Source: Rhea pennata
Taxonomy: Eukaryota; Chordata; Aves; Rheiformes; Rheidae
Assembly: GCF_028389875.1 (NCBI RefSeq)
Contig: NC_084666.1
Location: 28,738,308 to 28,802,307 of the forward strand
Reading direction: 5' to 3'
Length of the DNA: 64,000 bases
Part shown: positions 42,077-52,364 of the stretch, piece by piece
Layout: every line of letters begins with the position of its first letter
Numbering within the stretch: the first letter of the stretch is position 1
Notes under the pieces: generated by a model
What the model saw: only the letters and a program-made list of their open reading frames with translations
Database searches by the model: none
Told to the model about the DNA's origin: nothing
Program-made: the position numbers and the translations under genes

Positions 42077-45000
42077 AGTTGCAGGGCAGCTACAGACCCT
42101 GAACTGAGGAGAGCCTAGAGACGTAATTCAATAAACTGGAATCTGGGACTGTTAAATTCACACTTGTATAAAGAGATAACACAGAAGCATGGCTGCTTCC
42201 TAAAAAAACCATGTTAAAGAAGAAATGCAACAAGTGATTGTAGTAGCCAGACCCCAAGGGAACGAGAATATATTCCGTAGCATTAGTGATCTTTGATTTC
42301 TTTGAAGTTTTGTCATTAAATTCACCAGTCAGGATTTAAACTTTAGTATTTTTTAACATACTCTTATTAAATGGCAAAGACAGCTGGAGACTTAGCCACG
42401 TTTGGGTCAATTTGGGCTAAACCAGGACTTCTACTGTACCATCATTCCAATAACTGTTCAGGCCATATGACCTGGATTTTTTTCCTCTAGTTATTTTTCT
42501 ATAGGACTTCTTATGGAAAGTCAAACAGAATTCATTTCAGCTGAAATTTCTGGTACCATAATGAAGGGTTTAACTTGTGCTTTGTACCACATGAAAGAGA
42601 TTAAGTAAAAAACTCCTGTTTCTTTGCACTTTACAATGTACACAAAAAAAAAAAAAAAAAAAAAAAACAGTGCAGGAAAAAAAGTCAACAGATTAGATCA
42701 TTAAATCAGAGAAGAATATAAATTCTATGCGACAAGGACAGTCGTCTTGTTCACCTGCAAATATGGAACAAGCATGGAGAACTGTGGTAAGCCTTTTACA
42801 GCTGTTACATTGTCTCCTATTTTGGTCATAAATTCCTTTAAATTACAGCACTATATAGTTATTACAAATTTTAGATGTGCTTTTGGGAGAATAACTAGCT
42901 TGCTGTCCTCAAGACTCAAGCTATTGTGCCTTTTCAATGCCACAGTCAAGTGGTTACAGAAAAGGTCAATTAGTTGATATACTCAAAAAAATCAAAAAGC
43001 TTTGGATCCATCATACGTGGAGACACTTTCCATGTATGCTCCTGCTTGTCCAGTGCCAAAAAATAGGTTTGTACTGAGGTATTAAAAAATACCTCTTTTA
43101 GGTTTGGTCTGACCTCATCAATGATCTAGAATAGTGGATAGCTCTAGTCATGGCATGAAAAGGGACATAAATAACTTACTGAAATGAGCAAATTTTTCTC
43201 ATAGAAATACAAACTAAGCTATTTTACCAAAATAACTGAAATACAATAACTGTATAGAAAATGAGCAATGGAAGTGAGAGAATATGAAACATGAGTTCAG
43301 TAAAGAAATGAAAAAGTTTCCTAAGTCATCTGTGGAAAACCTGTCAAGCAGGTATCCCCTCAATAAACAGAAGCACAGTATGTGTGACCATCAAACAATA
43401 AAATAGAAAATAAGAAATAGTAAAGACATGTCATCACAATAAAAGCTAAAAAATATAAGAGAAGACATATGCAAAATTAATTGTGAAAAAAGAGATTTAA
43501 TAAATATATAAAGAGTAACTGATGCGCAAAAGGAGATGGTAGGTCCACAAAGAAGGGCTTCAGACCATATACTGCTGCAAACTGGATATTTTTGTCTTAG
43601 TATTCAAGGCAAGTGAGAGCAACGTGCTAGAAATAGAGTTGTTTCCTGGAGGGAAAAAATGAAAACTTAAAACAAACTAAGGGTGATGATGGGACTGGTA
43701 GCAAAGAAATTAGAATAAAAATAGAAATGGCTTCAGGGCCAGGCAGCCTGAGTTTCAGAATTTCAGAAGACACAGCAGATGGGAGTGAAGAGAAAAGGGA
43801 GACAGAGAAGGATGTGGTAGGCCTATTGTCCAACAAATGGCCGTGAAGGATAACTGGAAGAAGAGGAAGCAACTTTACATAAAATTCAAACTCAGATCCC
43901 TGAAGCAATATGAAGAAAAAGAGGATAACAAAACAGCAAGAGATACCATATTGTGCTTAGAGGTGCAAGCATTTTCAGCAGACACATCACCTAGCTTTAG
44001 TGCTGGACCTCCCCTTCCCAGGGACCACCTCAACTTTCACAGGGGCTAGAACAGCCGAACCAGCTACTCCAGCTGAACAAAGGCAAGTTGGAGTTTGTAT
44101 CAAGCATCTCATCTTTCCACAAAACAAATACACCCTGCTCCATGTTAAAAAAACATCTAAAATTTTGGGAGACAGAAGTCAATTTTAGCTCGAGAAATTT
44201 TTAACTGTATCATGGAGACTTTTTCTCTCTTCTCAAACTACAGTGAGTATCTATGTTCCTGTTTCAGTCAACCTGAACAGTCCTCTGGAAAAGTTTGACC
44301 TCTCTCCTCCCACTGATTATAGAAGGATTTTATAAGGACTAAAATTTCTAAGATCAACATGCATCTTTTGAAATAGATCTCTTTAATATCCTAAATTGTG
44401 ATGACAATAAAAGTGGTAACGATACATTACCTGGGCCAGGGGGAGAAAGGAATAATCTAAACCTTACAGAGCCATTTATTTAAGAAAAGTTACATAGGCT
44501 CCTTCCAAATTCATAGAAGATAAATGTCAAGGTTGAAATGTTTCTGTAATTTCTAAAGTTTCATAAAAATGTAAGTTCCACAAGATGATTTTATTTAGTC
44601 AGATGAGCTTTTTTCTACAAAGAAATGTTTTAGTCTTCCTCCAACAGAGCTCCTTGGAGTTCTTGTTCCCACAAAATAAAAGATGGAAGAGAGGGTGCTA
44701 TAAAAAGATAGAGATCATAGCAGATGGTAAAAGCATATTGATAATTTAAAACCACTGTATCATCATATTTCTTAACGAAAGGTGATTTAAAACAATGTAT
44801 CTAAATAAATTATCTTTGTGCATTTCTCTAAAGAATGTTCTGATCAATTCAGCAAATTCTAAGAGCTTGAAAGGAGAGGTCTATCTTGTTTTTTGATGGA
44901 TGCACTGAACTATCTCTAATCACAGATGCATACACCATAAATAACTGCAGCTCTTTCACTGTGTTGTAACACAGCTTCTTGGTAACAATCAAGAAACAGA

Positions 45001-48000
45001 TGAAGACTGAGAGGCCTAAAATCCTGAACTGCTTAAGCACTGTACCCAAGATTTTAAGGCATTCAGTCTTATGTAACTGAAAAAAAACTTTATTTTCTCA
45101 AAGCACTAAGCAACCACATATTGGACGTGAGCTTCTAGTGAAGTGTTTGCTACAAGTTCAGCATCTAAATTCATGAGCAACTTTTTAAAAATACTGACTT
45201 TTAAGTTTCTGTGACCAAATCAAAACTCAAAATTTGCCCAATCTGTCTCCATTCCCAAATTATTTGTTCTTAGGTTAGCTTAGGTGGAATGAGTAGAATT
45301 TACATTCCATTTTGGCCAATTTCCTTCTTGAGAACACATAATCTCAGGATGGACTCACAAGAGAAAGAGACTGAAATTTGCTTGCAGAATATCACTTCTT
45401 CAAAGGCATTTTTTTACTGAGCCATCTGGACTACATATGTGGCGCCTCAGAGCATTCTAAGCGCAAGGCACCTTCTAGACTTCACCACAGTTGCACCAGC
45501 TGGAGAACTCTTTAATAACCTGGAGGACACAAGATAGAATACCTTCATTAAATCTAAAGATAACAGAAATTGTGAGGGCTGTTGGAGAACAGACTTAGAA
45601 TTCAAAATGATCTTTGACATATTAGAGGAATCCTCTAGAAGTTGTTGAAATTCAATCAAGATAAGTGCAAGATTTTGCACATAAAGAGAAGAATCAGCTG
45701 TATGTATACACAATGGGAAACAACTGACTAAGACAGAAGTTCTTAAAAAAAAAAAAAAAGCTGGAGACCATAATGGTTTATGCATTGAATAAGCATCAAT
45801 CATGCCGTGCTATGTCAAAGAAAATATAGACAATATACTGAAATTCTTACAGAAAGAAATCTACAGATTGCTTGAAGTAACTTTCCTGTTTAACTTCCGA
45901 CTGGCAAGGCTTCAGACAGGACTTTGTGTCCAGGTTTGGGTGCTCGGTTTCAAGAAAGAGAGAGGTAACTGGAGAGAGTCCAAAAGAAGGCATGAAAAAA
46001 TGAACTCTAGAGAAAAATGATCCACAAAAAAAAAGGTTGATTTTTTTTTTTGCATAAGACAGAAAAGATTAAGAATATTTTCAAGTATATGAAGTCTGTA
46101 AAAGAAAGGAAAGAACTAGTCTGTTCTCCATCTGAAGGAACAGCATGAGAAGTAGGAAGCTCAAATTACAGCAATGTAGATTCAGGAAAGACATTAGGAA
46201 ACTTTCTAGTTATAAGGACATTGAATCATTGGGTTAGACTGCCTAGAGAGATGTCAAAGTCAGCACCAACAGAAGTCTTTAAGTTAGACATGTGTCAGAA
46301 AAAACATAGGTTTAATTGCTTCTGTCAAGGTAGGTGATCTGTGGAGGTGCACCCCAATTCTATTTCTTTTTTTATTTCTTTAATAACTCTATGGTTTATC
46401 AAAGGAACTTCAACAGGCAGTCAGGGAATTTGGTCTTAAGACCACCACAATCACTATTGTCCCAGGAGATTTATTGATGAAATAACCACAATATACAACA
46501 CACAATAATGACTGGTTTGAAGCTGTTAACATGGCAGCCTTCTCTGCAAAGACAGCATAGCAGGAACATGTTTATAATCGAGCCCAGATGGTGGAGATGC
46601 AAGGCCATTTTTTCCCCAATAGTACCATGTTAAATGGTACTATGAAGTTAAGTGTACATAATAAGCATAAATGTACACAATTTCACTAGAAATGCATCTA
46701 CCAAACAGCCAGACAAGGACAGTTTCCTGAGGCTAAATGAAGATCAGCAGAAGGAACTTTGCGGACTTCTTCTCCCACCACCATGAGCTACACTCTAGTG
46801 GCTCTTAAGGCCCATCAGGGCCTCAACTCCCACAAACAGGCTCCAGAATCTGCTTCTAATTCCATCTCTTCCATGAAGCTGACTCTCTCAGCCTTGTGGA
46901 GCTGTAATTAAGAGGTTCCTTTATGAAGATACTTAGCATAACACTCACCTGCTCTTAATTCATCAGCTTGAAGCCAAAGACTACAGACATCTAAAGGAAA
47001 CACAAAGTTTTTGCATGGTATTGCGTATTGTCCTGTTGTGCTTGTCATCTTCTAACCAGCTAGGGGTACATGGTAATCACTTCAGCCATAAACAAGGTAT
47101 TCACGCAAGCTCCAATCATTAGCCCAGGTTATACATCGGAAATTTTATACTTGGATGTTTTCCAGTTTGTATTCCTCTACCCAAAGGCATATAAAGTATC
47201 TTTTGCAAACTTTTGCTTGTCTTTGATGAAATACTTTCTGCTTGTTAGTGCAGTACTTGTTTGTCAGTCATACCTGCAACTTCCTCATTATTTTACAAGA
47301 TGTAATAATAATTAGACTTCACATTCTCTATATTTTCCCAGCATTGCATTAGCTTCTCTGTCTTGTGTGCTCTTGAGACTATGTTTCTAAAACTGTATTG
47401 CTTAAACTGCCTGCAACTAATCTTTTCAGATGTAAAAATTCATGGTCCTTTATGATTCTAAATATATCTTCAGATAGCTGGCCTACTGTCTTGGCAGGTA
47501 AAATTCTGCCATAATCTTTCCTTCTGAGAAGAAGTTTGAAAGGTTTTGAGGAAATATGCATTGTGGAATGTCTATATGAATAAATCTAGTTAAAATTTGT
47601 AGTAATAAATTCTGTATTACACGAACACTTTATTGTACAAAACAGAATTTGACTATTTTTAGAGCAATAGAATTTTTGTATTTTCTAGCTTCTAACATTT
47701 TCCAAATACACGAGTTTGAGTCTTCATCTTGCCAATCCCCCGCATTCAAAAAAAATCCTGCAATCAGTCTCTAAAATCATAACATAAAAAATAGTTATTT
47801 TTATTGCTTCCTGACTGTAGAACCTCTCAGGTTTTTAAGTTTTTCTCTATAATTTCTAGGATGGCTAGAAGCCTTTTTTTATTTTAAAATGAGAGCTGAA
47901 ATTCTCCAGTATTCATATAACTCCTGGTACTAGAGCCTAAAGAAAATAACCTACTACTATGAAACTCATGAAGACCATGAGAAGCATGGGTAAGAAAGCC

Positions 48001-51000
48001 CAATTAATAAAGAATAAAATCAATCTGAGGAACTTCTGTACACTTTTTTATTCAAAGGACACCAATACAACAAGTAAGAGAAGCAACTGGGATGTATCTG
48101 AGTTTATACCTTTATCAGAGGAGATCTGAATGTGTTTATAATACATTGTTCATTAAATTGACAGAGTACTTCGAAATGCAGATCAGATTGTTTGAAATGC
48201 TATTACAGAATTACAAAAGAGGAAATTTATATATGTTTTCAGCAGAATATTAAAAGAAATTTAGTAAGAATACAGTCCACCAAATGTGTTAACCATTTCT
48301 GTAAATTATACAGCAGTACATTCTGAAGTGCTCAGATGTCATGCACTGCACATAACAGTAATATTCCCTAGGTCACAGCTGCAGCATGAACTTAATTCTG
48401 AGCTCAAGGGTGAATCAAGAGCTCATCAGCAGAGAATCACACTGCAGAGGATTTCAGAAAGCAACAATCTTAAAATGACAACATGCCTATCCACCTTTGA
48501 ACCAACTTTCGGTACTCGAGTCATCTGGGTTATCTCACAGAAACAATACCTATGAAGATTTCAATGCAAGTATAGGGGCTAAAAATACATCCCTAATTTT
48601 TGCCCGCAAGAGTTACATGACACCAGGTGTTAGTATTCTCTAAAACAGTGCTTCTTGAATCCATCCTATGCTTCTTCACATCTGTTGTACCATTCCTGAT
48701 TTGATATAGTAGATAGACCTTACAAGTGCCTGCCGCACACCTCCTGTGGCCAGACTAGTGTGCAGACATAGCAGGTGAACTTTCCCAGTGTCTGAAAGAC
48801 CGATTAAGAGCAGCACCTCTGGGACTAGTCCTCCATCTTCAGTGAGGGTGGCCACTGTGCCCATTTCAGAGTCCCACTGATTCCTTCAGGAAGAGGTGCC
48901 TCCCACCCTCCCCAAGCAGAACAAATACTAGGTCTTTGGTCTCATTTACCAAGTCACTGAATAACAATTAAGAGTATTATTATAATTAGGGGGACAAAAG
49001 TGGGAAAAGACAACAAAGGAGTTTTGCTGATTAATTCTAGAAGTTGTGGGTTTGAAGTTTTACTCCAAATCATGTACCAGGTACAAGGTTTATATCTTAC
49101 CGATTTTCTTACTGGCTAGCTCCTACTGTGTCAGGCTCAGCATATGAGAACTTATCCAGTGAATACATAGTACAAGCCATTTCTTTTGCAAACAAGTTAA
49201 AAATTCTCCCTTGTTTCACTACATTGACTCTTTCTGGAAAATGCTGAACCTCCATCACCTTCAGGAGACCAAAATTACGACTGGAGATACTAGGCCGCTG
49301 GCAGACAATTAAGTAGAAAATACACATCCTACAACACTGCGTAGCCATGCACTCTTGAGCCATATTTACCCAGCTAAATTTCATCTAACTTTTCCCCTCC
49401 AGGACTTGAAAATACTCAAAAAAACCCAAAACTTTCATCAAGAGAGGACTGCCTCTGAAAATATATGAAAACCTGTGAAATGAAATCTGAAAACCTATGT
49501 TGCATTCAGCAAAGGACAAACACTTACATCAGCACAAAAAACAATCAAAGGACAAACACTTACATCAGCACAAAAAACAATCAAACAAAAAATCCCAGCC
49601 AAGCATTATCCATTTTGGAAAGTGGTTAGGAAAAACAACTCTCTAAACATCCTGAAATGGAAAGGGAACACAAAAGGAAAAAGAGGAAAAGAAGATTTTT
49701 TTCATTACTGTATTCAACTACATTAAAATACTTGAAAAAATATTATCATGTTGTGTTATATACCAAAATACATTAAATTACCTAAGAATTAAGGTGGTCT
49801 TTATTAGGTCATCCATTGTTGTTAGTTCAGTTCTTCAAGCACTAAGTTACAGTGAAGGAACAAGATCGGGCAATTAATATCTTTGGCAGATACCTGCAGA
49901 TGCCCTAAATCAAAATAGCACTGCAAATATACAGGTTTTATGCAAATATAATGCATATATCTCTAACCTTCCAAAGTCCAGTTCTTATGCCGTGTTGCCT
50001 TAGGCTTTTCTAGAGTCCATTGAGCCTAAATCCACTAGAGCCCACCACCTCATCTAAATGGACTCATTCACAGGGGAGTCATGACGCAGTGCTACCAATA
50101 ACTACAATAGGTCGTGTTTCTCTTAAAGCCCCCCAAATTCCTGTAACTTTCTGAAAATCTCAGCTTTGCTCTTCCTGAAAGTACTTCCTGTCTTTATCAT
50201 TATGCAGAAGAGACTAAATGTGACCAGCATAACACAAAATCTCTAAAAGCAAACTATGCAGAGCCCAAGGAACACATAACTTTAAAACCTTGGTACTGTT
50301 AAACCAATTTCACCCACTATCACCAGTACTGATACAATGGGCCAAAACTGTCTTCAGTTTTCTGCCAGAGACTCTTAATTCTTCCCTTTAGTGTCATCGT
50401 GCCACTCAGTGGCAGTGTCGCAGGTGCTACTTTTTCAAGACATGCTATCAGTGTCTGTGCAGCAGACATCAAAACAACATCAATCGTTTTGCTCTGGGTC
50501 AGTTCAGGCCTTGGGAGAAGTATGCTATCTATAACGCGTCCCTAAAGAATGCAAGAGAGAAATCTTGGAGGCTGTAATACCTTATACCCACATTAATGTC
50601 TTACAACTATCAACCAGCCTCCAGCTCCCCTTCATGTGGTGCTCTAGTAAGCAGTTTGCAGGACATCACACCTACCATTCATCAGCAATAGAAACTAGAG
50701 CCTGCCTAAAAAGGAAGGTAGGTCCTCAGTGCTGTACTGTTTCCTAAACCTTTCTTTGCAGTATCCTTGGCTCACGGGACTGAAGCTTATTAAGGACAAT
50801 GAAAAGTTTAGAAAACTACTTACTGTTGGTGAAGAAAGCTGAGAACTCAAGTTATTTTACCCCAAAGAGTCTGGCTTTATTTTTCTTACTGTAAGCCCAA
50901 ATCCAGCCCTCCCTCTGTGTGTGTCAAAGCAGTTGTTCCAAAGGAAGGACTGAGCTATACGTCAGAACTGTGTGCAGGATGCTCTTGGCATCTGGCAGGA

Positions 51001-52327
51001 ACGAAAGAACAAGCCCACTTGTTCCGGGAGCCTGGACATGTGGAGGGGAAGAAGGCTGACACAGCCTGTGTCCCCACCCCCAGACCACTGCTGCTGACCC
51101 ACAGGAGCCAGGCTTCTGGGGCTGTGTGTTGCCTTACCCTAGAGGTAGGCTCCGTTCTCCGGGGCAGATGAATGGTATGTGTGGCATTGCCAGCACAGGG
51201 CATGCTGGGGCACCACATGGAGGGAAGGTGACAACTGCATGTAGCTGCTCTTGTAGAACCTGGAAATAAGGGGGAAAAAATACAGACTAAAACAACAAAA
51301 TGCTGGGAAATAAGCTCCTGTTCTGTTTGCGTTGGGGTACTTAGCACTCTCTCATGCCTTGGACAAGTTTGTTACTGTCTCACTGTATTAACAAACCTCT
51401 GATAGACATACTTTGAGCTCTCCCTTCCCTCACCAAAAAGTTTGAAAATTTCAAAATGTCAGATGCTCCAAGCTTGTCAAGAATAAAATTAGACCTAAGC
51501 ACATAGTGAAGGAAGTGTCCTTTCACCTGCTCATAGGGATAAAAGCAGCAGTCTCAACACAGAATATTAACAGTTCCTCATTCCTCCCTAATTGCCTAGC
51601 CTATCACTGTAGAAAGCTAACTGCTTCAAGAGTACTTTACAAACAGCAGTCCTCCGAGTGGCATGCAGTGCAAGAGAAACCCTGATGTTAACTCTAAAGC
51701 AAAGATTTCCTGGAGCAACTACCTAGCATCTGGCTCCAAAAGCATCCAAAAGCAAGTCCCACATCTAAACAAGTGTCTGCACTGTCTGCGTAACCCGGGC
51801 AGCTCCTGGCAGCAGGCGACCACAGGGAAGGTCTGCATAACCCAGGGAGACCTCCTGTCCAGGAGTGTTAAACGGGGCCACCGAGGTAATGCGGATTCAG
51901 AGCCGAATTTTACAGCAGGAGGAGGAAGGGCAGGCTGCGGCTCCGGCTGCAAGGCATGAGCCGGGGCCAGGCCGGGGCCAGCGCCGCTCCGGCCCGGCCG
52001 AGTGCCCGGCCCGGCATCCCCAGCCCGCTCCCGGCACTGCTCCAGGAAAATTTCTCGGGACACGGCCGCTGCCCGGTGGGGAGCTGCAGCCCGGACACAT
52101 CCCGAGGCGGCGCGGCCGGCTCCCCCGCCGCCGGGGCTGGGATGCGGTCGCCCCCTTTGCCCGGCGCCCAAGACGGGGGCCGCCGGCCGCCCTGGCGCCG
52201 GCCCCAGCAGGGCCTACCCAGAGGGGCTGCCGTGCCGTGCCGTGCCGTGCCGCCCCCGGCCCGGCCCGCCACGCCTGCCCCGGGCACTCACCATATTACA
52301 GATGGAGGCGATGTTTCTGACAGTCAT
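26627..52327 (-). CDS. USP46: USP46, ubiquitin-specific protease 46 (complete, nine coding exons)
   Basis: A cysteine deubiquitinase (peptidase family C19). Family members are weakly active alone and are stimulated by the WD40 proteins WDR48/UAF1 and WDR20; reported substrates include histones H2A/H2B, PHLPP and AMPA-type receptors. CDS, minus strand: 52327-52292, 38645-38565, 37777-37564, 35863-35634, 32077-32001, 29476-29393, 29097-28900, 28013-27935, 26728-26627. The join gives 366 codons plus stop with all phases consistent, equal to the mammalian length as I recall it. Visible features: Cys box GNTCYCNS with Cys44; QQDAHEF; zinc-finger pairs Cys182/Cys185 and Cys229/Cys232; His box with GHYIT (His313); DDD with Asp330; C-terminal YILFYQSRE. 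The linker KLKNGNMNE and the ending QSRE favour USP46 over its paralogue USP12. The Lys91-93 run, which includes the residue deleted in a known mouse behavioural mutant, is intact. Confidence 0.97.
27935..28013 (-). CDS. USP46: USP46 coding exon 8 (residues 308-333, catalytic His and Asp)
   Basis: 79 bases. The first base completes Ser307 and the exon ends in phase 0. It encodes [20 protein letters not shown] and DDDIVE, carrying catalytic His313 and Asp330. The acceptor is CTTTTTAG|TGG and the donor GAG|GTCAGT. Confidence 0.96.
28024..28053 (+). repeat. (AAAAC)n pentanucleotide microsatellite
   Basis: About six uninterrupted AAAAC units, 10 bases from the 3' splice site of USP46 intron 7. 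On the transcribed strand it is a GTTTT-rich tract that forms part of the polypyrimidine region of that acceptor. Confidence 0.9.
28900..29097 (-). CDS. USP46: USP46 coding exon 7 (Met242 to part of Ser307)
   Basis: 198 bases, phase 2 on both sides, encoding [17 protein letters not shown] through [11 protein letters not shown]. These are the palm and fingers strands that lead into the His box. The acceptor is TTTTACAG|GATG and the donor GGGAG|GTAAAC. The segment [10 protein letters not shown] is present. Confidence 0.96.
29393..29476 (-). CDS. USP46: USP46 coding exon 6 (Arg213 to part of Arg241, second zinc pair)
   Basis: 84 bases, phase 2 in and phase 2 out, encoding [20 protein letters not shown] and SKQEAQK. 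It contributes the second zinc-binding pair CETC (Cys229, Cys232). The acceptor is ATTTACAG|AGA and the donor AAAG|GTAAGT. Confidence 0.96.
30684..30755 (-). mobile_element. CR1 LINE 3' end fragment
   Basis: Reading plus, the fragment starts TCATAGAATGATAGAATAATTC and continues with TAGAAGGGACCTCAGGAGAT. This is the reverse complement of the classic CR1 3' terminus with its ATTCTATGA repeats. It is 5'-truncated, as usual for CR1. The element lies in the same orientation as USP46. Confidence 0.85.
31590..31740. repeat. Degenerate ancient interspersed repeat (tentative)
   Basis: It contains CTGCAAAGCACACACTTAAC and CAACAAAGCACTTGAGCAGA plus AAGCACACTTAAAT. These inverted or direct variants of a CAAAGCACTTAAGCA core recall an old repeat seen across birds and other sauropsids. 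I cannot assign the family. Confidence 0.35.
32001..32077 (-). CDS. USP46: USP46 coding exon 5 (residues 188-212 plus part of Arg213)
   Basis: 77 bases encoding [17 protein letters not shown]...SITHCL and two bases of an Arg codon (phase 2). The acceptor is TGCTACAG|GTT and the donor TAAG|GTAAAC. The exon is too short to stand out as an open frame; it was found from the family sequence and its splice sites. Confidence 0.96.
32078..35633 (-). other. USP46: USP46 intron 4
   Basis: About 3.6 kb of AT-rich sequence. It contains one copy (34488-34521) of a short dispersed repeat that recurs in intron 3, and otherwise nothing that I recognise. Confidence 0.7.
34488..34521. repeat. Dispersed repeat copy A (CATCTCAC-TAACTT core)
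   Basis: About 34 bases closely matching 36052-36087: CATCTCAC, then TAACTT, AGCT, TCTAAA and GGTAGGC in the same order, with a few substitutions and small indels. Two copies 1.5 kb apart in the same orientation point to an old interspersed element. Confidence 0.55.
35634..35863 (-). CDS. USP46: USP46 coding exon 4 (Asp111 to Thr187)
   Basis: 230 bases. The first two bases complete the Asp111 codon and the exon ends in phase 0. It contains [18 protein letters not shown], the charged linker with [22 protein letters not shown], and the first zinc-binding pair CLNC (Cys182, Cys185). The acceptor is CTTCACAG|AT and the donor ACT|GTAAGC. The frame runs open into the flanking introns, but the splice sites and the next exon fix the ends. 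Confidence 0.96.
36052..36087. repeat. Dispersed repeat copy B (CATCTCAC-TAACTT core)
   Basis: The second copy of the element seen at 34488-34521, here in USP46 intron 3. The following sequence to about 36260 contains a related TGCCTAACTTTAGGCA palindrome, which suggests that a larger degraded repeat surrounds it. Confidence 0.55.
37564..37777 (-). CDS. USP46: USP46 coding exon 3 (residues 40-110, catalytic Cys box)
   Basis: 214 bases, ending in phase 1. It begins [12 protein letters not shown], so the nucleophile Cys44 lies five codons from the acceptor. It also carries the CRPFRENVL and [13 protein letters not shown] segments, including Lys91-93. The acceptor is CATGGCAG|TTT and the donor AACG|GTAAGT. 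Confidence 0.97.
38565..38645 (-). CDS. USP46: USP46 coding exon 2 (residues 13-39)
   Basis: 81 bases in phase 0 on both sides, encoding [16 protein letters not shown] through GLVN. The acceptor is TTTATTTAG|GGC and the donor AAT|GTAAGT. The first residues GTNAS follow Met12 directly after splicing. Confidence 0.96.
42047..42077 (+). repeat. (AAAT)n microsatellite
   Basis: Seven consecutive AAAT/ATAA units in USP46 intron 1. Confidence 0.9.
42644..42667 (+). repeat. Poly(A) tract, 24 bases
   Basis: An uninterrupted A24 run in USP46 intron 1. On the transcribed strand it is T24. No retroelement body was recognised upstream (TTTACAATGTACAC). Confidence 0.9.
45440..46360 (+). mobile_element. 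Old, diverged CR1 LINE fragment
   Basis: Blocks typical of CR1 ORF2 3' sequence appear in order. About 45660: AATTCAATCAAGATAAGTGC. About 45910-45990: GGCTTCAGACAGGACTTTGT, then GTGTCCAGGTTTGGGTGCTC, TTTCAAGAAAG and GGAGAGAGTCCAAAAGAAGG. About 46190-46290: GACATTAGGAAACTTTCTAG, TTAGACTGCCTAGAGAG and ACAGAAGTCTTTAAG. Frames are broken throughout, so no protein is encoded. It is antisense to USP46 in intron 1. The boundaries are approximate, and an internal A15 tract at 45745-45759 looks secondary. Confidence 0.7.
49511..49582 (+). repeat. Perfect tandem duplication, 2 x 36 bp
   Basis: The unit AAAGGACAAACACTTACATC plus 16 more bases occurs at 49511-49546 and again at 49547-49582 without a mismatch. 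On the USP46 sense strand each copy contains GATGTAAGTG, a strong match to a 5' splice site. The perfect identity suggests a recent duplication, or an assembly artefact. Confidence 0.95.
52228..52252 (+). repeat. (TGCCG)5 GC-rich pentanucleotide repeat
   Basis: Five tandem TGCCG units inside the CpG island, about 40 bases into USP46 intron 1. Such a repeat is likely to vary in length. Confidence 0.85.
52292..52327 (-). CDS. USP46: USP46 coding exon 1 (residues 1-12)
   Basis: Encodes [12 protein letters not shown] and ends in phase 0 exactly after the Met12 ATG. The donor is ATG|GTGAGT. The Met1 context is weak (C at -3, A at +4). After splicing, Met12 gets A at -3 and G at +4, a strong context. 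The same exon carries the 5' UTR with two upstream ORFs. Confidence 0.93.
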
Positions 52328-52331
52328 TAGT

Positions 52332-52361
52332 CTAAAGGTTGCAGCGATCCCACACCGCCAT
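52332..52361 (-). CDS. USP46 upstream ORF 2 (9 codons)
   Basis: ATG to TAG encodes MAVWDRCNL. The start context AAGATGG is strong (A at -3, G at +4). The stop lies only four bases before the USP46 start codon. The ATG sits in an AAGATGGCGG element, so if transcription starts close to it this ORF would have a very short leader. A role in repressing or re-initiating USP46 translation is inferred, not shown. Confidence 0.45.
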   Translation of the reverse strand: MAVWDRCNL

Positions 52362-52364
52362 CTT
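52354..52364 (-). promoter_or_regulatory. YY1 / TISU-like element AAGATGGCGG
   Basis: The minus strand reads AAAGATGGCGGT, matching the YY1 core and most of the TISU consensus. Such elements usually lie just downstream of transcription start sites of CpG promoters in this orientation, which supports the minus-strand direction of this promoter. Confidence 0.6.

Larger units (their letters stand above)
38646..52291 (-). other. USP46: USP46 intron 1 (13.6 kb)
   Basis: The long first intron separates the 12-codon first coding exon from the rest. It contains an old CR1 (about 45440-46360), an (AAAT)n repeat, A24 and A15 tracts, a perfect 36 bp tandem duplication, and the downstream part of the CpG island. 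No embedded gene was recognised. Long first introns of this kind often carry enhancers, but nothing in the sequence alone shows one. Confidence 0.75.

Noticed and set aside
49109-49384. 91-codon minus-strand frame in USP46 intron 1, considered as an alternative exon
   Set aside because: No consensus splice sites at sensible positions and no similarity to the USP12/USP46 family, whose N terminus is fully accounted for by exons 1 and 2.
26627-52327. Assignment to USP12 instead of USP46
   Set aside because: The N terminus [12 protein letters not shown], the linker [16 protein letters not shown] and the C terminus QSRE fit USP46. As I recall USP12, it has a longer N terminus, a different linker and QSRD.
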